DNA from: Brevundimonas sp.
Lineage (GTDB): Bacteria; Pseudomonadota; Alphaproteobacteria; Caulobacterales; Caulobacteraceae
Reading direction: 5' to 3'
Length of the DNA: 64,000 bases
Assembly (NCBI RefSeq): GCF_019636155.1
Contig: NZ_JAHBYB010000005.1
Location: 185,650-249,649 of the forward strand
Below are positions 54,981 through 64,000 of this stretch, piece by piece. Positions within the stretch are counted from its first letter, which is position 1. Every line of letters starts with the position of its first letter. The translations under genes were made by a program, and so were the position numbers. The notes under the pieces are model-generated. The model was not told the origin of the DNA. It did not search any database and saw nothing but the letters and a program-made list of their open reading frames with translations.

Positions 54981-56594
54981 GTGCCCGATCCGACCCTGGA
55001 CGCCGCCTGGACAGCCCTGATCGAAACGGCCCGGCGGGATGGTCAGGCGCGCATCGTCGAGCGGTTCGCCCAGGAGCCGGACCGGCTGGAGCGGATGAGA
55101 CTGGACGCCGCCGGCCTGCACCTGGACCTGTCGAAACAGGCCTGGAGCCTGGAAGGGATGGAGGCGGCCCTGACCCTGGCGCGGACGGCCGGGGTCGAGG
55201 ATCGCCGCCGCGCCCTGTTCGCGGGCGAGGCCGTGAATGGGACCGAGGAACGCGCAGCGCTCCACCCCGCCCTGCGCGCGCCCGACGGCGCCGATTTCCG
55301 CGTCCTGGGCCGGCCGGTATCGGACGAGGTCGAACAGGTCCGCCAGGCGATGCGCGACTATGCCGAGGCCGTCCGCTCGGGCCGCGAGCCCGGCGTCGAC
55401 GGGGAGGCGATCCGGACCGTGGTCCATATCGGCATCGGCGGGTCGGACCTGGGGCCGCGTCTGGTCTGGGACGCCCTGCGCCCCCTGGACCCCGCCATCG
55501 ACCTGCGCTTCGTGGCCAATATCGACCCGCGCGAGATGGCCGAAGCCCTTTGCGGCCTGGACCCCCGGACCACTTTGGTGGTGGTGGTGTCCAAGACCTT
55601 CACCACCCAGGAGACCCTGGCCAATGCCGAGATCGCCCGCGACTGGCTGGCCGCCGGCCTGACGGCGGCCCAGGCGCCGCGCCACCTGGTCGGGGTGACC
55701 ACGGCCGAGGATCGGGCCCGGGCCTTCGGCTGTGGCCGCGTCTTCGGTTTCAGCGACTGGGTCGGCGGCCGCTATTCCCTGTGGTCCGCGGTCGGGCTGT
55801 CGTGCGCCATCGGCCTGGGCTGGGACGTTTTCCAGGGACTGCTGGACGGGGCGGCGGCGATGGACCGGCATTTCCTCGACGCCCCGCTTAAGGCCAACGC
55901 CCCGGTCCTGCTGGCCATGGCCCAGGTCTATAATGTCGAGGGCCGGGGACGCCGCGCCCGCACCGTCGCCCCCTACGCCCACGCCCTGCGTCGCCTGCCG
56001 GCCTTCCTGCAGCAGCTGGAGATGGAATCGAACGGCAAGGGTGTGCGCCGCGACGGAACGCCCTTGGTTCACGGGACCGGGCCGGTTGTGTTCGGCGAAC
56101 CCGGCTCCAACGGCCAGCATGCCTTCTTCCAGCAGATCCATCAGGGGCCAGAGGTCGTACCGGCCGAATTTATCGTCGTCGCCCACACCGGGGGCGAGGC
56201 CAGCCAGGCGCCCCTGTGGGCCAACGCCTTGGCCCAGATGCAGGCCCTGATGATCGGCAAGAGCATCGACCAGGCCCGCGCCGAGATGGTCGCCGCCGGC
56301 CTGGAGCCGGCCGAGGCCGCGCGCCTGGCGCCGCACAGGGCCTTTTCCGGCGACCGGCCCTCGACGGCCATTGTCATGGACCGGCTAACGCCCCAGACAT
56401 TGGGCGCCCTGATCGCCCTTTATGAGCACAAGACCTTTGTCGAGGGCGTGCTGTGGGACATCAACAGTTTCGATCAGTGGGGGGTCGAGCTGGGCAAGAT
56501 CCTGGCGCGCGACATCCTGAACGACGTCCGGGCCGGCGCGCCCTCGGCCGGGCTGGACCCATCGACCGCGGCCCTGATGCGGCGGCTGATGTGA
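54981..56594 (+). CDS. pgi: Glucose-6-phosphate isomerase
   Basis: This glycolytic/gluconeogenic enzyme has 537 residues from a GTG at 54981 with AAGGAG 6 nt upstream. Seen are IGIGGSDLGPRLVWDAL, VVVSKTFTTQETLANAE, FGEPGSNGQHAFFQQIHQG (family signature with catalytic His) and LWDINSFDQWGVELGK. Complete length. It is followed by a two-way terminator shared with a convergent glycine-zipper gene. Confidence 0.97.
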   Translation: MPDPTLDAAWTALIETARRDGQARIVERFAQEPDRLERMRLDAAGLHLDLSKQAWSLEGMEAALTLARTAGVEDRRRALFAGEAVNGTEERAALHPALRAPDGADFRVLGRPVSDEVEQVRQAMRDYAEAVRSGREPGVDGEAIRTVVHIGIGGSDLGPRLVWDALRPLDPAIDLRFVANIDPREMAEALCGLDPRTTLVVVVSKTFTTQETLANAEIARDWLAAGLTAAQAPRHLVGVTTAEDRARAFGCGRVFGFSDWVGGRYSLWSAVGLSCAIGLGWDVFQGLLDGAAAMDRHFLDAPLKANAPVLLAMAQVYNVEGRGRRARTVAPYAHALRRLPAFLQQLEMESNGKGVRRDGTPLVHGTGPVVFGEPGSNGQHAFFQQIHQGPEVVPAEFIVVAHTGGEASQAPLWANALAQMQALMIGKSIDQARAEMVAAGLEPAEAARLAPHRAFSGDRPSTAIVMDRLTPQTLGALIALYEHKTFVEGVLWDINSFDQWGVELGKILARDILNDVRAGAPSAGLDPSTAALMRRLM

Positions 56595-56623
56595 AAAGGG
56601 CGGCCCCAGGGACCGCCCTTTGC
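56595..56623. terminator. Bidirectional hairpin terminator between pgi and a glycine-zipper gene
   Basis: AAAGGGCGG (56595-56603) pairs with CCGCCCTTT (56613-56621) around a 9-nt loop. The A-rich left side gives a T-run on the minus strand, so it can serve both convergent genes. Confidence 0.75.
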
Positions 56624-56645
56624 GTCTCGATGACGGGATCACCCC

Positions 56646-57074
56646 TTACCAGCGGCGATCGTAGCGATAGTCCCGCTGATAGCGGCGGTCATCGCGACGG
56701 TCGTACCGGCGCTCGTAGCGTTGGTCACGTCGGTCATAGGCGCGATAGTCGCGGCTGTTGATGCCGTGCTCGCGCTCCCAGTGGCCCTGGTTCCGATAGC
56801 AGCGGCCGCCGCGGTAATAGCCGCAGTCGCCGCGATCATTGCCCGAGGCGCCGATGGCGGCTCCGGCCAGGGCGCCGCCCAGGATATAGGCGCCGTCGCC
56901 ATTGCCGATGGCCGCGCCGGCCACCGCGCCGATGGCGGCGCCGACCAGGGCGTCGCTGGAGCTGCTGGACCGGTCGCGGTCGCGATAGTCGCGGTACGAC
57001 TGGGCGGCGACGGGGGTGGCGGCGACCATGGTCAGGGCGATGGCGCCGGCGGCGATTGCACCGAAGGTCTTCAT
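56646..57074 (-). CDS. Exported glycine-zipper protein with Arg/Asp/Tyr-rich tail
   Basis: The protein has 142 residues. A signal peptide (MKTFGAIAAGAIALTMVAAT) ends at VAAQS. The glycine zipper is DALVGAAIGAVAGAAIGNGD and GGALAGAAIGASG. A Cys-containing segment (DCGYYRGGRCYRNQGHW) leads to a repetitive tail of RD/RY units (DRRDQRYERRYDRRDDRRYQ). It is probably in the envelope; function unknown. The gene is divergent from groES and second of its type in the window. Confidence 0.83.
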   Translation of the reverse strand: MKTFGAIAAGAIALTMVAATPVAAQSYRDYRDRDRSSSSSDALVGAAIGAVAGAAIGNGDGAYILGGALAGAAIGASGNDRGDCGYYRGGRCYRNQGHWEREHGINSRDYRAYDRRDQRYERRYDRRDDRRYQRDYRYDRRW

Positions 57075-57188
57075 GGCGGGTCTCCTTGTCCGGTCGCCCG
57101 ATGCGGGCGTTGATGTCGGTTATAGCCTGGGCTGTTTGAACGCCATCGCCCGCGCCTGTTCATTTTCGGTTCATCTGAGCGCCCGGGC

Positions 57189-57254
57189 CTTGACGCTCCG
57201 GCCCTGCCTGCATAACTCCCGCCCGCGTTGGCACTCGGATGCGGCGGCTGCCAA
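57189..57254 (+). promoter_or_regulatory. groESL promoter and CIRCE (HrcA) operator
   Basis: A CIRCE element is at 57228-57254: TTGGCACTC, 9 nt, GGCTGCCAA, with 7 of 9 positions paired and close to the TTAGCACTC-N9-GAGTGCTAA consensus. Upstream, CTTGAC (57189-57194) and CATAAC (57211-57216) are 16 nt apart, which fits a promoter with CIRCE just after the start site. HrcA repression plus heat-shock sigma control is known for groESL in Caulobacter. hrcA is not in the window. Confidence 0.8.
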
Positions 57255-57314
57255 AGGCGGCGTCGTGTCCGTGGGCGCTCATTCATTCAGAGGCCCTGAA
57301 AGGGAGAACTACAG

Positions 57315-57602
57315 ATGGCGTTTCGTCCGCTCGGCGACCGCGTGCTGGTCAAGCGCGTTGAGGAAGAATCCAAGACCAAGGGCGGGATCATCATCCCCGA
57401 CACCGCCAAGGAGAAGCCGCAGGAAGGCGAAGTCGTCTCGGTCGGCCCCGGCGCGCGTGATGACTCCGGCAAGGTCAACGCCCTGGAACTGAAGGCCGGC
57501 GACCGCATCCTGTTCGGCAAATGGTCGGGCACCGAGGTCAAGATCGACGGCGACGACCTGATCATCATGAAGGAATCGGACGTGCTGGGGGTGCTGAGCT
57601 AA
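57315..57602 (+). CDS. groES: Co-chaperonin GroES
   Basis: The protein has 95 residues and forms the lid of the GroEL folding chamber. Seen are [20 protein letters not shown], the mobile loop [19 protein letters not shown] and [16 protein letters not shown]. It is first of the groESL operon, with an AGGGAGA ribosome-binding site. 138 nt with a large inverted repeat separate it from groEL. Confidence 0.97.
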   Translation: MAFRPLGDRVLVKRVEEESKTKGGIIIPDTAKEKPQEGEVVSVGPGARDDSGKVNALELKAGDRILFGKWSGTEVKIDGDDLIIMKESDVLGVLS

Positions 57603-57615
57603 CCGCTCAGCCCCT

Positions 57616-59393
<1,778 letters not shown>

Positions 59394-59430
59394 GTCCTTT
59401 CGTCCATTGATCGTTCAGATTGAACCAGGA

Positions 59431-59462
59431 GGGCGGGTCCGGAGACGGGCCCGCCCTTTCTT
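59431..59462 (+). terminator. Rho-independent terminator after groEL
   Basis: An 11-bp stem GGGCGGGTCCG / CGGGCCCGCCC with loop GAGA (one G-T pair) is followed by TTTCTT, 37 nt after the groEL stop. Confidence 0.9.
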
Positions 59463-59564
59463 GTGGCGAACGTCGCGGGCCGGGCGCCTGAACTCGAACT
59501 CCGTTCCCCGGATTGCGAGGATGCAAGGCATCGTGCACGTTGGGCTGGACGATGGAGCAGGCGG

Positions 59565-59882
59565 ATGATCGGTCTGGGCGCGGTCGCGATGGCGGCCTTC
59601 ATCATGGGGCAGCAGGCTCTGCCGCCGATCCAGCGGCAGGGACTGACCATGGGCCGGTTCCGCGACAACGATTCCATGACCCAGACCGACCGCCAATTTC
59701 TGGAAGCCCGCACGGTCGAGGCGCGCTATCAGGTCGAGCGGCGCAGGCGGCTGATCCTGAGGCTGGACCGGATGATCTCCGAAGGGCATTGCGACGGCGC
59801 CCGCGCGGTCGCCCGTCGCGCTCCGGACCACGACATCCGCGACGCCGTCGCCCAGGCCTGCTCAAGCGAAACCGGCGCCTGA
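59565..59882 (+). CDS. Small exported or membrane-anchored hypothetical protein
   Basis: The protein has 105 residues from the ATG at 59565, with GGAGCAGGCGG just upstream. The N-terminus IGLGAVAMAAFIMGQQAL is a short signal or anchor. The body is charged and helical (DRQFLEARTVEARYQVERRR, then LILRLDRMISEGHCDGARAV) with two Cys near the C-terminus (GHCDG and QACSS). I recognise no family. It is convergent with the SDR gene, with 3 nt between. Confidence 0.65.
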   Translation: MIGLGAVAMAAFIMGQQALPPIQRQGLTMGRFRDNDSMTQTDRQFLEARTVEARYQVERRRRLILRLDRMISEGHCDGARAVARRAPDHDIRDAVAQACSSETGA

Positions 59883-59885
59883 GCC

Positions 59886-60677
59886 TTAGACCCGACCCAG
59901 CCGCCTGGCGTGGCTGCCGACCATCCTTAGCGCCATGCCGTCCGGCAGGTGTTTGGCCAGGCCCGCGAGCAGGTTGTTCATCAGGCCCGGCGTGACGCTG
60001 GGCCGATTGGCCTCCACCGCCGCCCAGCCGATGCGGGCGACCTCGGGCGAGCGCATCCACATCCAGGCGGGATAGGCGGCCGAGACCTGGTCCCGCGTGC
60101 CGTTGGCGTCATGGAATTCGGTCAATGTGTAGCCAGGGTTCAGCACCGTGACCTGCACGCCGGTCCCCGCCATCTCCAGATGCAGGCCCTGAGACCATTT
60201 GATCAGGAAGCTCTTGATCGGGCCGTACAGGGTGTCGCCGCCTGTCGCCGGCATCCGCCCGGCCAGAGACGCCACGTTCAGGATGCGGCCATAGCCGCGC
60301 TGGACCATGCCGGGCGCGAACAGGCGCGCCAGTTCGACCGGCGCCGACAGCATGACCCGCACCATGGCCGCATGGTCGGCCGGGTCGGTGTTCAGAAAGC
60401 CCGATGTGCGGCTGAAGCCCGCATTGTTGACCAGGCCGTCGACGGTCAGGCCGCGCGCGGCGATGGCCTGGGCCAGTCGGGCGGACGCCTGCGGGTCGGC
60501 CAGGTCTTCGACCAGAACCGTCACCGCCGCCGCCGCGCCGATCTCTTCGGCCAGGACCCGCATCGGCGCCTCGCGCCGCGCGGTCAGGATCAGGTCATGG
60601 CCCCGCCGGGCGCATTCGCGCGCCAGATCGGCGCCGATGCCGGCCGAGGCGCCGGTGATCAGTATGGTGCGCCTCAA
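59886..60677 (-). CDS. Short-chain dehydrogenase/reductase
   Basis: The NAD(P)-dependent SDR has 263 residues. The cofactor motif is ITGASAGIGADLARECARRG near 7-26, followed by GLVNNAGFS, the catalytic Ser in ILNVASLAGRMPATGGD, and YGPIKSFL (YxxxK). It starts at a TTG that overlaps the TGA of the Rrf2 gene (TTGA), so it is translated with that regulator. Basic Arg after the Gly-rich motif (LTARR) suggests NADPH. Substrate unknown. Confidence 0.9.
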   Translation of the reverse strand: MRRTILITGASAGIGADLARECARRGHDLILTARREAPMRVLAEEIGAAAAVTVLVEDLADPQASARLAQAIAARGLTVDGLVNNAGFSRTSGFLNTDPADHAAMVRVMLSAPVELARLFAPGMVQRGYGRILNVASLAGRMPATGGDTLYGPIKSFLIKWSQGLHLEMAGTGVQVTVLNPGYTLTEFHDANGTRDQVSAAYPAWMWMRSPEVARIGWAAVEANRPSVTPGLMNNLLAGLAKHLPDGMALRMVGSHARRLGRV

Positions 60678-61126
60678 GCGGGAGCCTTGATCCCGGCCAG
60701 GCTGGCGGGCTGTTCATGCAGAAGGTCGGCGATGGTGATGCGGCTCAGGGCCTCGGCCGCGGCCGCGTCGGCGGCGGTCAGAGCCTTGGCCACCTGGCGA
60801 GGGATATGCTCGCCCACCGGGCATCCCTTGGCCCCCGCCGGGGGCGAGCCCAGGTGGGCGCAGCCGTTGACGGCCCGCAGAACCGCGTCCAGCCGGATGT
60901 CCTCTGGCCGTTTCAGCAGCCAGGATCCCCCGGCCGCCCCCGAACGGGTGGCGATCAGACCGGCCTTGGCCAGCAGGGCGGTGACCCGCCGGATCACCAC
61001 CGGATTGGTCGGCACCGAGGCGGCCAGAACCGCGCTGGGCGCCGCCTGGGCAGGCCCATAGGCGCCCTTGTGGGCCAGATAGGCCAAGGCGTGGGCGGCG
61101 ACGGGAAAGCGCTGGCTGTCTGACAT
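60674..61126 (-). CDS. Rrf2 family transcriptional regulator
   Basis: The protein has 150 residues. The Rrf2 winged helix is FPVAAHALAYLAHKGAYG, then VPTNPVVIRRVTALLAKAGL and ATRSGAAGGSWLLKRPEDIR. Only two cysteines appear (NGCAHLG and AKGCPVGEH), not the three-Cys set of Fe-S type IscR/NsrR, so it may be a thiol or YwnA-like sensor. It is upstream of and coupled to the SDR gene, which it probably regulates. A palindrome covers its own start codon. Confidence 0.87.
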   Translation of the reverse strand: MSDSQRFPVAAHALAYLAHKGAYGPAQAAPSAVLAASVPTNPVVIRRVTALLAKAGLIATRSGAAGGSWLLKRPEDIRLDAVLRAVNGCAHLGSPPAGAKGCPVGEHIPRQVAKALTAADAAAAEALSRITIADLLHEQPASLAGIKAPA

Positions 61127-61139
61127 GTTCTTGATGTCA
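61121..61139. promoter_or_regulatory. Palindrome over the Rrf2 start codon, candidate autoregulatory operator
   Basis: TGACAT, 7 nt (GTTCTTG), ATGTCA is a perfect 6-bp inverted repeat that includes the Rrf2 ATG (61124-61126). On the minus strand it contains TTGACAT, so it could overlap a promoter or block translation. Confidence 0.5.
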
Positions 61140-61278
61140 ATTTAGGCGCTGGCCGCGGGATTCACAAACCGGCGGAACCGTTCGATCCCGACGAACGATT
61201 GAACGGCGCGGGGAAAGGGTCTAAAGGCCCGCCGCTCTTGATGGGTCCGCCCCTCCCTGCGGCGCCCGGAGAAACCGA

Positions 61279-63231
61279 ATGGCCGGGCCTGACGCCGGCG
61301 ACGAGGCCGCAACGCCCGCCGCCCCCAAAGCCGAGACTCCTGAACCGACGCCGTCCGAAGGCGCCCACGGCCGCAGCGGCTTCTGGGCCCTGGCCCTCGG
61401 CGCCGTGGGCGTGGTGTTCGGCGACATCGGCACCAGCCCGCTCTACGCCATGCGCGAGGCCCTGGCCCATTCGCGCAGCGGGGGCGAGGCGGAACTGGCG
61501 GTTCTGGGCGTGGCCTCGTTGGTTTTCTGGGCCCTGTTCCTTGTGGTGACGCTGAAATACGTCGTCTTCCTGATGCGGGCGGACAACAAGGGCGAGGGCG
61601 GCACCCTGGCCCTGATGGCCCTGGCCCAGCACGCCATCGGCCGACGCTCGGCCCTGGTCTTTCTGCTGGGCGTCTGCGGCGCGGCCCTGTTCTACGGCGA
61701 CGGGGTTCTGACCCCGGCGGTCTCGGTGCTGTCGGCGGTCGAAGGTCTGGGCGACGCCCCGGGCCTGAACGGGCGGCTGGATCCCTTCATCCTGCCCATA
61801 GCGGCCGGGATACTGATCAGCCTGTTCATGATCCAGGCGCGGGGCACCGCCAGCATGGCGCGCGCCTTCGGGCCGATCACCGCCGTCTGGTTCCTGGTCA
61901 TGGCCGGCCTGGGCGTCCTGCACATCTTCGACGATCCGTCGATCCTGCGCGCCCTGTCGCCCCACTACGGCCTTCTGTTCCTGATCGACAACGGCGTCCT
62001 GGGCTTCGTGGTCCTGGGCAGCGTCTTCCTGGCCGTCACCGGGGCCGAGGCCCTGTACACCGACATGGGTCATTTCGGTAAGGCGCCGATCCGCTTCGGC
62101 TGGGTCGCCTTCATCCTGCCGTGCCTGATGCTGAACTATCTGGGCCAGGGCGCCCTGGTGCTCAGCGATCCGGCGGCGCGCTTCAACCCCTTCTGGGCCA
62201 TGATCCCCCATTCGGTCTATTGGCCGGTCCTGCTGCTGGCGACTTGCGCCACGGTGATCGCCAGCCAGGCGGTCATCACCGGCGCCTTCTCCCTGACCCA
62301 GCAGGCGGTGCAGCTGGGCCTGTTGCCCCGCCTGACCATCCGCCAGACCAGCGAGAGCCAGGCGGGCCAGATCTATGTGCCCACGGTCAACGGCCTGATG
62401 CTGGTCGGCGTGCTGCTGCTGCTGGCCATGTTCCCGTCCTCGTCCCAGCTGGCGGGCGCCTATGGGGTGTCGGTGACGGGCGCCATGCTGGTCGACAGCC
62501 TGCTGGCCTGGTTCATCGTGCGGCGTCTGTGGAAGTGGAGCCTGCCGCTGTCGGCCCTGGCCATCACCCCCTTCCTGATCATAGACGCGGCCTTCTTCGG
62601 ATCGAACCTGCTGAAGATTCCGCAGGGGGCCTGGGCGCCCCTGGTCCTGGGCGGGGGGCTGGTGTTGATCATGTGGACCTGGGTGCGCGGATCGCAGATC
62701 CTGGCCGCCAAGACGCGCAAGGACAGCCTGCCTCTGGGCGACCTGATCGAGATGCTGCGGGCGCGGCCGCCGCACCGCACGCCGGGCGCCGCCGTCTTTC
62801 TGACCTCGGATCCGGACGTCGCCCCCGTCGCCCTGATGCACAATCTCAAGCACAACAAGGTGCTGCACGAGAAGAACATCATCCTGACGGTCCGCACCGC
62901 CGACCGGCCCCGGGTGCCGGAGGCCAATCGTGTCGCGTTCGAGCCGATCGGAGATGATTTCAAGCGGATCGTGGTGACCTACGGCTTCATGGAGACGCCG
63001 AACATTCCCCGCGCCCTGGGCCAGTGCCGCAAACAGGGTCTGAAGTTCGACATCATGTCGACCAGCTTCTTCCTCGGACGCCGCTCGGTCGTGCCCGCCG
63101 CGCGCCAGGGCATGCCCCTGTGGCAGGATCGGCTCTATATCTTCCTGATGCGAAACGCCGCCAACCCCACCGACTTCTTCCATATCCCGCCCGGCCGGGT
63201 GGTGGAGATGGGCACGCAGGTGTCGGTCTGA
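61279..63231 (+). CDS. kup: Potassium transporter Kup
   Basis: This low-affinity K+/H+ symporter has 650 residues. About 12 helices begin with LALGAVGVVFGDIGTSPLYA, the family signature. Also seen are NKGEGGTLALMALAQ, FYGDGVLTPAVSVLSAVEGL and GAEALYTDMGHFGKAPIRFG. The first 30 residues are an Ala/Glu/Pro-rich extension. The C-terminal cytoplasmic domain is complete (FLGRRSVVPAARQGMPLWQD). Its TGA overlaps the ATG of the next frame (TGATG). Confidence 0.96.
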   Translation: MAGPDAGDEAATPAAPKAETPEPTPSEGAHGRSGFWALALGAVGVVFGDIGTSPLYAMREALAHSRSGGEAELAVLGVASLVFWALFLVVTLKYVVFLMRADNKGEGGTLALMALAQHAIGRRSALVFLLGVCGAALFYGDGVLTPAVSVLSAVEGLGDAPGLNGRLDPFILPIAAGILISLFMIQARGTASMARAFGPITAVWFLVMAGLGVLHIFDDPSILRALSPHYGLLFLIDNGVLGFVVLGSVFLAVTGAEALYTDMGHFGKAPIRFGWVAFILPCLMLNYLGQGALVLSDPAARFNPFWAMIPHSVYWPVLLLATCATVIASQAVITGAFSLTQQAVQLGLLPRLTIRQTSESQAGQIYVPTVNGLMLVGVLLLLAMFPSSSQLAGAYGVSVTGAMLVDSLLAWFIVRRLWKWSLPLSALAITPFLIIDAAFFGSNLLKIPQGAWAPLVLGGGLVLIMWTWVRGSQILAAKTRKDSLPLGDLIEMLRARPPHRTPGAAVFLTSDPDVAPVALMHNLKHNKVLHEKNIILTVRTADRPRVPEANRVAFEPIGDDFKRIVVTYGFMETPNIPRALGQCRKQGLKFDIMSTSFFLGRRSVVPAARQGMPLWQDRLYIFLMRNAANPTDFFHIPPGRVVEMGTQVSV

Positions 63232-64000
63232 TGGTGAAGCCCGTGGCGAGTGGCGAGTGGCGAGTGGCGAGAAAAACCAGGGGATCGTCACCCTCCAAGC
63301 CTTATAAGAGTGGCGCGTCCAGGCCGACCAAGGGCGAAAAACGCTCGCCACTCGCCACTCGCCACTCGCCACTCACCGAAGCGGACCCCGGCGTCGAAGC
63401 CCGCATCGCCGCCGGGGTGCTGCTGAACGCCGCGCTTGAGAAACGCAACGGTCTGGACGAGGCCCTTTCTTTCCGCGAAGTCGCGTCCCTGCCGCCGGCC
63501 GACCGGGCCTTCGCCCGCGCCGTCGCCATGGCCGCCCTGCGCCGGCTGGGCGAGATCGACCAGGTGCTGGACCATCGCCTGAAGGCGCGGCCCAACGATC
63601 AGGTGATGACCATATTGCGCATCGCCCTGGCCCAGATCCTGGTTCTGGAGACACCCGCCTTCGCCGCCGTATCGACCGCGGTGAAACTGGCCGAACGCGA
63701 CGCCAAGACCCGGCCGTACAAGGGTCTGGTCAACGCCGTCCTGCGCACCATCGGGCGCGAGGGGCCGGGCCTGACCACGGCCGAGGCCAATCTGCCCGAC
63801 TGGATCGCCGCCCGCTGGCGCGCGACCTATGGCGAACCTGGGATGATCGGGCTGGCCCTGGCCGGGCGAGACGAGCCGCCGACGGATCTGAGCGTCAAGC
63901 CCGGCGTGGATGCGACGGCCCTGGCCGAGACGCTGGACGGTTTCGTCCTGCCGGGCGGAACCGTGCGGACCGGGCGGCGCGGCGACATCGCCGCCTGGCC
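63231..64000 (+). CDS. rsmB: 16S rRNA m5C967 methyltransferase RsmB, 5' part
   Basis: The frame is open from the ATG at 63231 to the window edge (256 codons). From about residue 55 the NusB-like N-terminal domain of RsmB is clear: ARIAAGVLLNAALEKRNGLD, LPPADRAFARAVAMAALRRL, ILRIALAQILVLETPAFAAV and RPYKGLVNAVLRTIGREG, then the start of the linker (NLPDWIAARWRATYG). The methyltransferase domain lies outside the window. The first 50 residues (VASGEWRVARKTRG ... [13 protein letters not shown]) come from the heptamer repeat, so the true start is uncertain; no strong ribosome-binding site is seen after the repeat. Confidence 0.85.
   Translation, partial: MVKPVASGEWRVARKTRGSSPSKPYKSGASRPTKGEKRSPLATRHSPLTEADPGVEARIAAGVLLNAALEKRNGLDEALSFREVASLPPADRAFARAVAMAALRRLGEIDQVLDHRLKARPNDQVMTILRIALAQILVLETPAFAAVSTAVKLAERDAKTRPYKGLVNAVLRTIGREGPGLTTAEANLPDWIAARWRATYGEPGMIGLALAGRDEPPTDLSVKPGVDATALAETLDGFVLPGGTVRTGRRGDIAAW
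63243..63372. repeat. Heptamer inverted repeat at the rsmB 5' end
   Basis: Four exact GTGGCGA units plus G (63243-63271) face C plus four exact TCGCCAC units (63344-63372), a perfect 29-bp inverted repeat around a 72-nt loop. It is in frame with rsmB and has no stop. It belongs to the same family as the groES-groEL element about 5.6 kb away. Confidence 0.93.

Overview
This 64 kb window is a GC-rich chromosome segment from an alphaproteobacterium, almost certainly of the order Caulobacterales. The strongest marker is a full-length GcrA cell-cycle regulator (11833-12351). Four GANTC sites, the CcrM methylation target, lie just upstream of it. A long two-domain dCTP deaminase, outer-membrane TonB-dependent receptors, a CIRCE-controlled groESL operon and a mutS-glnD-murJ-trpS run fit the same group. 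A Brevundimonas-like genus is my guess, not something the sequence proves. Most genes are chromosomal core genes. I see no insertion sequence, prophage, CRISPR array, rRNA or tRNA.

Layout. 1-4.9 kb: a branched-chain 2-oxoacid dehydrogenase operon (E1 alpha, E1 beta, E2) on the minus strand, divergent from an Lrp/AsnC regulator. 4.9-9 kb: pirin, a luciferase-like oxidoreductase and argD-argF. 9-19.8 kb: a YcaQ-type DNA glycosylase, an ABC-2 permease, gcrA, two MFS transporters, dapE, a cupin, a frameshifted DUF805 gene, dcd, apaG, a Gre factor and a PilZ protein. 19.9-31 kb: M16 and M13 peptidases, rimM, three small genes, and a TetR / TonB-receptor / MFS uptake group. 31-34 kb: sucC and sucD, separated by a VapBC-type toxin-antitoxin pair. 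34-43.3 kb: DsbD/ScsB, envelope lipoproteins and glycine-zipper proteins, a lipid kinase with a phosphoesterase, small stress-type membrane proteins, a FAH hydrolase/maleylacetoacetate isomerase pair, and a degenerate aldo/keto reductase. 43.3-45.5 kb: a BtuB-like receptor behind a cobalamin riboswitch. 45.5-56.6 kb: mutS, glnD, murJ, trpS, a MarR protein with a histone-like tail, and pgi. 56.6-64 kb: a glycine-zipper protein, groESL, an SDR/Rrf2 pair, kup and the 5' part of rsmB.

The most unusual feature is a set of small palindromic or inverted-repeat elements that enter or abut genes. C/G-rich hairpins sit in frame inside both linkers of the E2 protein and at the GlnD N-terminus. A second family, four 7-base GTGGCGA units facing four TCGCCAC units, forms a 24-bp perfect inverted repeat between groES and groEL. 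It forms a 29-bp one inside the apparent 5' coding region of rsmB. Other points of interest are vapBC between sucC and sucD, the DUF805 frameshift, and several candidate operators next to regulator genes.
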